From: Verrucomicrobiales bacterium
Lineage (GTDB): Bacteria; Verrucomicrobiota; Verrucomicrobiia; Limisphaerales; UBA11358
NCBI GenBank assembly: GCA_028712475.1
Contig: JAQTQB010000001.1
Coordinates: 522,180-586,179 of the forward strand
Direction: 5' to 3'
Length of the DNA: 64,000 bases
Shown: piece after piece, positions 55,095-61,794 of the stretch
Position numbering within the stretch: position 1 is the stretch's first letter
How the letters are laid out: the number at the start of each line of letters is the position of its first letter
Notes under the pieces: generated by a model
Database searches by the model: none
What the model was told of the DNA's origin: nothing
What the model saw: only the letters and a program-made list of their open reading frames with translations
Position numbers and translations under genes: made by a program

Positions 55095-56828
55095 TCATTG
55101 CAATAGCTGCACCATCCAGATTTGCGCGTCGCTCAACAAATTTCTCGCCAGCGGGGGATTGTGAACGCCAAAACTGCCGTCGTTCAAAACGGTATAAAGA
55201 TTAAACCGGACCTTCAAGATGTTCGGAAAATTCGTCGTGAGCAGACTCTGGCCGGCGGCGGCCGGGCCGGTGAACGTCACCGGATTGCTCAACGACCAGC
55301 TTGTGACCACGCCCGCTGAATTGGTCTGCCACGTCAGGCCGCCGGGGTTCGTGTATTCCCACGCCACCACATTCGTTGCGGTCAGCAACGAATTCGTCTG
55401 CATTGCGGCCCAGCGGTTCAGGGCCGTGAGCAGCGTGGTCACGCTGTTGGAGATGGCCGGCGTCAGGTAATAGTCCTCCAGCAATTCGGGCGGAGTCACA
55501 TGACAGTTGAAACACACCGTGTCGCTCGTGACCGCGAAGGAATGATTGTCAGCATCGCTGCTGTCGGCCTGCATGTGGCAGGACGCGCATTGGTTGGTCA
55601 GATAGAACGTGCCGGAGATCGAATAGTTGGTGAACGATGGCAGGCCGGCGTGCGGCATTGGATTAAAGGTGGACGGGCCGTTCAACAACTGGCCGACGGA
55701 ACCGAGCAGGAAGTTGTATTGGAGTGAATGGTGCGGCGCGCGCGAAGTGTCCGTCCATGCGGCCCCGCGGTCGTTGTGGCACTGGGCGCACAGGTTGATG
55801 TTGATGTTCGCGTTGTATTTGTTGGTGAACGCCGCCACGGTGGCCGTGTCCGCGCTGGTCAGCGCAAAATAGTTGGTGGACCAGACCGGGTTGCGCAGTT
55901 GATCCGGGGAACCGTTGGTCTGGTGCGGGTTGTGGCAGACCGCGCAGGTGATGGGGACATTGTAATCTTTCGTGAGCGTGACGGCGGGATTTTTTCCGCC
56001 GATCATCGCGAGCCGGGCGGAACCGGAATGGCACACACCACAGGTCCGGATGCTGTTCGTGCTGGAACTCATGGATTGCAGCGCGTCCGGCACCACGACA
56101 GCATGGCCGCTGGACGACCATTCCTCATACGTTGGCGCAGTGTCGAAAGTGGTGTGGCTGGCGCTGTGGCAACCGCCGCAGACGGTGGCGGCGATATCCA
56201 CGCGCGGCCGCACGGTCGGGTCGTTCTCATTTGCCGCGTGGTTCGCCGCCGGGCCGTGACAATTTTCGCATTGCACATTGGCGAGCTGCGGCGTGGCCGT
56301 TGCGCTCACAAAACCGGTCGGCAGCCCATAACCCACGGTGTGACACGGCAGGCAGGACGCGTTGTTCTGTCCGCCCAACGCCTTGAAATCCGGACTGCTA
56401 AAAGCGGTGGCGTGCGCCGTGTTGGTGACATAACGGCAGATGTTGTTATGGCACTCGAGACAGAGTTTGTAGCCGGCATATTTCGGAGCCGGCCCGGAGA
56501 CGCGGAAGAACGCGTTGCTATAAAGCTTGGTGATGGTGGCGGTCAGGGCCAGGTTGGTCTGCTGGCCCAGCGCGGTCCAGGGAGCAGTCAGGCTGTTGCT
56601 TTTCTGCTGGACCAGATAATAGCCCGAAGGCCCGGCCCAGGTGAGTTGCACGCCGTTTGTTACCTGGCTGATGCCGGTCATCACCGGCAGTCCGGGCATG
56701 CCGCCCGGCTGGGTGATGGTGAGATGCTGCACCTGCTGGGCGCCTGCCGGCAAACCGCAGACTCCCAGGCTCGCCAGCGCCAGGGTCACGGCAACTTTTC
56801 TGACAGATAAAAACTTCAAGCAAATCAA
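55095..56828 (-). CDS. Secreted nonahaem c-type cytochrome with N-terminal surface module
   Basis: A 577-residue protein with signal peptide (KVAVTLALASLGVCGLPAGA). Residues about 56-112 hold the QLTWAG...LVQQKSNSL...FFRVSG module. Nine CxxCH sites follow, from CLECH at 123 to CFNCH at about 450 (CLPCH, CENCH, CGGCH, CGVCH, CAVCH, CAQCH, CASCH). The C-terminal 120 residues are haem-free. It resembles the extracellular cytochrome of porin-cytochrome clusters. It heads the operon: this gene, the eight-haem cytochrome, and the porin. Confidence 0.82.
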   Translation of the reverse strand: MICLKFLSVRKVAVTLALASLGVCGLPAGAQQVQHLTITQPGGMPGLPVMTGISQVTNGVQLTWAGPSGYYLVQQKSNSLTAPWTALGQQTNLALTATITKLYSNAFFRVSGPAPKYAGYKLCLECHNNICRYVTNTAHATAFSSPDFKALGGQNNASCLPCHTVGYGLPTGFVSATATPQLANVQCENCHGPAANHAANENDPTVRPRVDIAATVCGGCHSASHTTFDTAPTYEEWSSSGHAVVVPDALQSMSSSTNSIRTCGVCHSGSARLAMIGGKNPAVTLTKDYNVPITCAVCHNPHQTNGSPDQLRNPVWSTNYFALTSADTATVAAFTNKYNANININLCAQCHNDRGAAWTDTSRAPHHSLQYNFLLGSVGQLLNGPSTFNPMPHAGLPSFTNYSISGTFYLTNQCASCHMQADSSDADNHSFAVTSDTVCFNCHVTPPELLEDYYLTPAISNSVTTLLTALNRWAAMQTNSLLTATNVVAWEYTNPGGLTWQTNSAGVVTSWSLSNPVTFTGPAAAGQSLLTTNFPNILKVRFNLYTVLNDGSFGVHNPPLARNLLSDAQIWMVQLLQ

Positions 56829-57072
56829 AGTTTGAAATTAAACTGAATCATTTCAACCGCCGCCCCCGGTTCATCGCCAGCCCTTCAAAAACTCCGGCGG
56901 ACTCCGGTGAACATTGGATGTCTGCTTTATGGTGATGACGATATGTGTCAACCACAGTGGAATCCAACCGGAATTTGCCTCATGTTAGTCCGGAATTGGC
57001 TTCCCAGGATTTCTAAATTGACAGTCCCGGCCCATGCTTGAAAATGTCCGTCGTCAAAACAAGCATCAACTT

Positions 57073-57957
57073 ATGAAATCAAATCCCAGCCCGGCCCCGC
57101 CGCAAACCTTCCGCTCTCAACCGCTCGTTCTTGCATGTCTCGCATTCGTGCTGGGGATTGCGCTGACCGGCATCTGGTTTCACCACCATCAGGCTGTTTC
57201 CGAAAGCGGCAGGCTTTCTGCCTCGACCAAAAAGATGCTGGGCCAGTTGGAATCGCCGGTGACCATCCGCTATTACTCCTTGCTGCCGGCGGGAAGCGCC
57301 GATGAAACGCTGCAGGCTTTTGCCGGACGCGTGGCGCAACTGCTCAACGCCGTGCAAACCGCCGGCGGCGGCAAGGTTCAGTTGACCAGCTTTGACGCGC
57401 CGGCCAGCGCCGACGCCGCCAGCGCCGACGGCATCCAGGCGTTCAACCTGGACAAGGGTGACGCCTGTTTTCTCGGCCTCGCCATTGCCAGCGGCAACAA
57501 CAAGGAGGCCTTTGCCCGGCTCCAGCCGGAATGGGAGCCGGCGCTGGAATACGACCTTGCCCGCGCCATTCAGCGCGTGGCCGCCGTTGCCGCCCCGGCC
57601 AAACCCCCGCCCGAAGTGGCCAGGCCCAGCCCCGGAACCATTGCCACCATCAACCGCCTCATCCCGGATGTGAACGCTGTCACTGCGGAACAGGCCGGCC
57701 AGATTTTCCATTCCGAATACTTGAAGCAATGCGGCGAAGTCGGCGCTGAAGCGGAAGCCAGAATCAAGGCCGCCCAGCAGCAGCTGGCCGGGGCGCAAGC
57801 CGGCGGCTCCGAGGCGGACATCCAGGCCGCCCGGAAAAACGTGCTGGAAGTGCAGTTGGCGCAGGGTGAAAAACTCAAGGATCTTGCCGCCCAGCTTCAG
57901 ATTCAACTGGCCGTCTTCCAGCGGATGAAGAGCGGCGCCACCAACGACGCGAAATGA
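57073..57957 (+). CDS. Truncated GldG-like (ABC_transp_aux) membrane protein
   Basis: A 294-residue protein with an N-terminal anchor (LVLACLAFVLGIALTGIWF). Its extracytoplasmic part follows GldG (LSASTKKMLGQLESPVTIRYY, QLLNAVQTAGGGKV, LEYDLARAIQRV), then a helical Ala/Gln-rich tail (ARIKAAQQQLAGAQA). It lacks the second half and C-terminal anchor seen in the GldG at 33138. No ABC partners adjoin it. It is divergent from the cytochrome operon. Confidence 0.62.
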   Translation: MKSNPSPAPPQTFRSQPLVLACLAFVLGIALTGIWFHHHQAVSESGRLSASTKKMLGQLESPVTIRYYSLLPAGSADETLQAFAGRVAQLLNAVQTAGGGKVQLTSFDAPASADAASADGIQAFNLDKGDACFLGLAIASGNNKEAFARLQPEWEPALEYDLARAIQRVAAVAAPAKPPPEVARPSPGTIATINRLIPDVNAVTAEQAGQIFHSEYLKQCGEVGAEAEARIKAAQQQLAGAQAGGSEADIQAARKNVLEVQLAQGEKLKDLAAQLQIQLAVFQRMKSGATNDAK

Positions 57958-58046
57958 TTTACAGCAGCGGCCGAGCGGCGACCGCCCTTTCACCAAAATG
58001 ATTTGTCCGCGCCGGACAATCAGCATAGCCTCTCGCGTCACTGGCA

Positions 58047-61000
58047 ATGCACCCACTGGAAACTTATCTTGCGGAAGTCGCCACGTTGCGCGGGGCGACC
58101 AAGGAAACCTCCGGTTATCCGGCGCTGGCCAATCTCCTCAACGCCATCGGCCACACGCTCAAGCCCAGGGTCAAGTGTGTCATCCACCCCAGAAATCAAG
58201 GCGCGGGCATCCCGGACGGCGGCTTGTTCACGCCCGACCAGTTGAAGCAATACGACGAGGCAGAAGATTTCGGCGACCTCGTCCCGGCGCGCGGCGTCAT
58301 CGAGGTCAAATCCGTGGGCGATGACATCGCGGACTTTGCGGAATCGGAACAGGTGGAAAAGTATCTCGCCCGCTACGGTCAGGCACTATTGACGAACTAC
58401 CGCGAATTTCTCCTGCTCAAGCGCATCGGCGGCAAGACTCACCGGCTCGAAGGCTTTCAACTTGCACCGGACGAAAAATCCTTCTGGCTGGCCGCCGCCC
58501 ATCCGCGCAAGGCGGCGGACGCGCTGGGCGAACGCTTCATCGAATATCTCAAGCGCGTGATGCTGCACGCCGCGCCGTTGAACAATCCCAAAGACGTGGC
58601 CTTCTTTCTTGCCTCGTATGCGCGCGATGCGCGGGCGCGCGTCGAAGGCGCGGGCAATCTGCCGGCGCTCGCCGCCGTCCGGGGCGCGTTGGAAGAAGCT
58701 CTCGGCATGAAGTTCGAGGCGGAGAAAGGCGAACACTTCTTCCGCTCCACGCTTGTCCAGACGCTTTTCTACGGCGTGTTCTCCGCGTGGGTTCTCTGGC
58801 ACAAACAACAGGTAGGGCGCGCAGTCCCCTGCGCGCCGCCCGCGTGTCAAGACGCGCTCGGCGGTCAGAGGACTGACCGCCCTACCGAACTATTCGACTG
58901 GCGCTCCGCCGCGTGGACGCTGCACGTCCCGATGATCAAGGCGTTGTTCGAGCAGGTCGCCACGCCCACGAAGCTTGGCCCGCTCGGTCTCGTGGAAGTT
59001 CTCGACTGGACCGCCGCCGCCCTCAACCGCGTGGATCGCGCCGCGTTCTTTGAGCGGTTTGTGGAGGACCACGCCGTCCAGTATTTCTACGAGCCGTTCC
59101 TCGAAGCCTTCGACCCCGAACTCCGCAAGCAACTGGGCGTGTGGTATACGCCGCCGGAGATCGTGCAATATCAGGTCGCCCGCGTGGACGCCGCCCTGCG
59201 CGAGGAACTGGACATCCCCGACGGCCTGGCCGACCCGCGCGTGTTCGTGCTCGACCCCTGCTGCGGCACGGGCGCGTATCTCGTCGAGGTGCTGCGGCAC
59301 ATTCACAAGTTTCTGAAAGATGACCAAGGCATGGGCGCGCTGGCGGAACACTACACCAAGCAAGCCGCACAGGAACGTGTCTTCGGTTTTGAACTTCTGC
59401 CCGCGCCATTCGTCGTCGCGCATTTGCAAATGGGATTGCTCCTGCAAAATCTTTCCGTGCCGCTGGACGATTCCAAGAATGAACGCGCCGCGATTTATCT
59501 TACCAACGCGCTCACCGGCTGGGAACCGCCGTCGGAAGAAGCGAAGAAGCAGCTCACGTTTGCCATTCCCGAATTCAAACAGGAAAAGGAGGCGGCGGAC
59601 GGCATCAAGCAGGAAAAGAAGATCATCGTCATCCTCGGCAATCCGCCTTACAACGGCTACGCGGGCCTGGCCGTGGAAGAAGAACGCGATTTGAGCAATG
59701 CCTACCGCACGACCAAGCGCGCCGCCGCGCCGCAGGGGCAGGGCTTGAACGATCTTTACATCCGTTTCTTCCGCATGGCCGAGCGGCGCATCGTGGAAAA
59801 GTCCGGCGAGGGCATCATCAGCTTCATCTCCAATTATTCGTGGCTGGATGGCTTGTCGTTCACCGGAATGCGCGAGCGGTATCTGGAGGTTTTTGATTCC
59901 ATCACCGTGGACTGCCTGAACGGCGACAAGTTCAAGACCGGCAAGCTCACGCCGGAAGGCAAGCCCGATCCCAGCGTGTTCTCGACGGAATCCAACCGCG
60001 AAGGCATCCAGGTGGGCACGGCGATAGCCACCTTGATTCGTAGGAGCCGACGTGAGGAGGCTCAAACGCTGGCCCCTCACCCTAACCCTCTCCCGGCGGG
60101 AGAGGGAACAGCCACGTTTGCGCGTCGTAAATCCAAGCGTGTTGGCTCCGACCCAGCGCTGGGAGCGGTTCCCCCTCTCCCCACGGGAGAGGGCCGGGGT
60201 GAGGGGAACATGATTCATTTCCGCCATTTGTGGGGCAAGGACAAGCGCGGAGAATTGCTGGCCACGCTCAACGCACCGTCGAAGAAAATTTACACGCGGC
60301 TCAAACCGCCGCTGGAAGTCGGCCTGCCGTTTCTGCCAATGAAGACGGAATCTGGCTATTACAAATGGCCGCTGCTCACGGGACTCTTTCCCGTCTCATT
60401 CCCCGGCGTGAAAACCAGCCGCGATGAATTTCTGGTGGACGTGGAAAAGGACGTGCTGGTTGAACGGCTAGAAAAATATTTTGATCCCGAAATCAGCCAC
60501 GAGGAGATGCGGCGGATTGCTCCAAGCGTCATGGAGAAATCTCCCCAATTCAAAGCCGAGCGTGTCCGTGATGAATTGTGCAAGCGCGGAATATTGAAAA
60601 AGAATATCATCCGATTTTGCTACCGTCCGTTCGATGTTCGCTGGCTTTACTGGGAACCGGAAACGAACTTGTTGGACAGGGGTCGCCCCGATTTTCTTCT
60701 TCAAGTTTTTGAAGGCAATGTTTGGATTGAAGCTCGTCAGAAGCAAACGATGGACAACTTTGATCGTGGATATTTTACAAAGGTTCTCTCTGACAACTTC
60801 GGTAATGGTCTTTCCAATTTCTTTCCGCTCTGGCTCAAACCAAATCCCGACCCTTCGTCGTTATTTGATGCGGTTTCCGACGGCAAGCCCAAAGCCAATT
60901 TGACCGACGCCGCGAAGGAGTTTCTGGCTGACTTGCGTTTGGGCAACCAGCCGGAAGAATTGTTTTACCACACGCTGGCCGTGCTTCATGCGCCAGAGTA

Positions 61001-61673
61001 TCGCGTGGAAAATTCCGGCGCGTTGCGGCAGGACTGGCCGCGCGTGCCCTTGCCCAAGTCGCGCAAGGCGTTGTTGGCGTCCGCCGAATTGGGGCGCCAA
61101 GTCGCCGCCTTGCTCGATACGGAAACGCCCGTTGACGGCGTTACCAAAGGCAAGCCGCGCCCGGAATTGAAAGCAATTGGCGAATTGAGCTGTCCCGGCA
61201 AATCAGATTTGAAAGTCACCGCCGGCTGGGGCCACGCGGGGCAGAACGGCGTGACGATGCCCGGCAAAGGCCGATTGGAAACGCGCGCGTTCACGGCGGA
61301 GGAGGCGGCGGATGGTAGGGCGCGTCGCTCCGCGCGCGCCGCCGATTGCAATGACGATTTCCAAACTGACGGCGAACGGCGCGCACGGAGTGACGCGCCC
61401 TACCTTGGCCACTCCACGCACGACATTTTCCTGAACGAAGCCGCCTGCTGGCGCAACGTGCCGGAAAAGGTCTGGGATTACACCATCGGCGGGTATCAGG
61501 TGATGAAGAAATGGCTGTCATATCGGGAATTTGAATTGCTGGGTCGCGCGCTCACGCCGGACGAGGCGCGGGAGGTCACGCATACCGCCCGCCGCATCGC
61601 CGCGCTCATCCTGCTCCAGCCGGAACTCGATAAAAATTATCAGACGGTGAAAGCGGCCACGGTTGCGTTGTAA
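58047..61673 (+). CDS. Type ISP-like single-chain restriction-modification enzyme
   Basis: A 1208-residue protein. The N-terminal nuclease has GIPDGGLFT and GVIEVKSVGDD (PD-(D/E)xK). The MTase has VFVLDPCCGTGAYLVEVLRH (AdoMet, near residue 408) and VILGNPPYNGYAGL (NPPY, near residue 530), then a type ISP C-terminal specificity region (RPFDVRWLYWEPETN, FHTLAVLHAPEYR-like, FEWLLGRALTPDE-like). No helicase domain is present. Three palindromic elements interrupt it in frame, at 58812, 60040-60206 and 61314. It lies between two cytochrome loci. Confidence 0.85.
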   Translation: MHPLETYLAEVATLRGATKETSGYPALANLLNAIGHTLKPRVKCVIHPRNQGAGIPDGGLFTPDQLKQYDEAEDFGDLVPARGVIEVKSVGDDIADFAESEQVEKYLARYGQALLTNYREFLLLKRIGGKTHRLEGFQLAPDEKSFWLAAAHPRKAADALGERFIEYLKRVMLHAAPLNNPKDVAFFLASYARDARARVEGAGNLPALAAVRGALEEALGMKFEAEKGEHFFRSTLVQTLFYGVFSAWVLWHKQQVGRAVPCAPPACQDALGGQRTDRPTELFDWRSAAWTLHVPMIKALFEQVATPTKLGPLGLVEVLDWTAAALNRVDRAAFFERFVEDHAVQYFYEPFLEAFDPELRKQLGVWYTPPEIVQYQVARVDAALREELDIPDGLADPRVFVLDPCCGTGAYLVEVLRHIHKFLKDDQGMGALAEHYTKQAAQERVFGFELLPAPFVVAHLQMGLLLQNLSVPLDDSKNERAAIYLTNALTGWEPPSEEAKKQLTFAIPEFKQEKEAADGIKQEKKIIVILGNPPYNGYAGLAVEEERDLSNAYRTTKRAAAPQGQGLNDLYIRFFRMAERRIVEKSGEGIISFISNYSWLDGLSFTGMRERYLEVFDSITVDCLNGDKFKTGKLTPEGKPDPSVFSTESNREGIQVGTAIATLIRRSRREEAQTLAPHPNPLPAGEGTATFARRKSKRVGSDPALGAVPPLPTGEGRGEGNMIHFRHLWGKDKRGELLATLNAPSKKIYTRLKPPLEVGLPFLPMKTESGYYKWPLLTGLFPVSFPGVKTSRDEFLVDVEKDVLVERLEKYFDPEISHEEMRRIAPSVMEKSPQFKAERVRDELCKRGILKKNIIRFCYRPFDVRWLYWEPETNLLDRGRPDFLLQVFEGNVWIEARQKQTMDNFDRGYFTKVLSDNFGNGLSNFFPLWLKPNPDPSSLFDAVSDGKPKANLTDAAKEFLADLRLGNQPEELFYHTLAVLHAPEYRVENSGALRQDWPRVPLPKSRKALLASAELGRQVAALLDTETPVDGVTKGKPRPELKAIGELSCPGKSDLKVTAGWGHAGQNGVTMPGKGRLETRAFTAEEAADGRARRSARAADCNDDFQTDGERRARSDAPYLGHSTHDIFLNEAACWRNVPEKVWDYTIGGYQVMKKWLSYREFELLGRALTPDEAREVTHTARRIAALILLQPELDKNYQTVKAATVAL
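58812..58887. repeat. PAL-C element inside the type ISP gene (first)
   Basis: Ends GGTAGGGCG...CGCCCTACC. Inside are two hairpins: GGCGCGCAGTCCCCTGCGCG... and GGCGGTCAGAGGACTGACCG.... Translated as QVGRAVPCAPPACQDALGGQ and on, in frame. Confidence 0.9.
60040..60206. repeat. Composite PAL-A half + PAL-B element inside the type ISP gene
   Basis: 60040-60063 is one PAL-A arm (GTAGGAGCCGACGTGAGGAG...). 60073-60206 is a full PAL-B element (CCCCTCACCCTAACCCTCTC... to ...GGGCCGGGGTGAGGGG). In frame, it adds about 55 residues (RREEAQ..., LAPHPNPLPAGEG, TGEGRGEGN) between a MTase segment and MIHFRHLWG. Confidence 0.92.
61314..61404. repeat. PAL-C element inside the type ISP gene (second)
   Basis: 91 bp with ends GGTAGGGCGCGTCGCTCCG... 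and ...CGGAGTGACGCGCCCTACC. In frame; translated as GRARRSARAADCNDDFQTDG and on. Confidence 0.92.
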
Positions 61674-61730
61674 CGCAGCGCGATGACAATGTTGGATTCG
61701 CCCGCATCCGAAGTTCCCTCCCGCCGGGCT

Positions 61731-61766
61731 AAAAAAAAAACCCCTCCCCGCTTTCGCGGGAAGGGG
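61731..61766 (-). terminator. Rho-independent terminator for the large cytochrome
   Basis: On the minus strand: CCCCTTCCCGC, GAAA, GCGGGGAGGGG, then ten T. It lies 29 nt after the stop codon of the cytochrome gene. Confidence 0.92.
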
Positions 61767-61794
61767 TGTTGATATTTTCAGTTTCAGCCCGTGA

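Noticed and set aside
55728-56810. A 360-codon plus-strand open frame
   Set aside because: Antisense to the nonahaem cytochrome, which has a signal peptide and nine CxxCH sites.
58890-60227. A 445-codon minus-strand open frame
   Set aside because: Shadow of the type ISP gene; its repeat-derived residues are the antisense of PAL-B.
58047-61673. Type ISP gene as a pseudogene
   Set aside because: Despite three inserts the frame is open over 1208 codons and the nuclease, AdoMet and NPPY motifs are intact.
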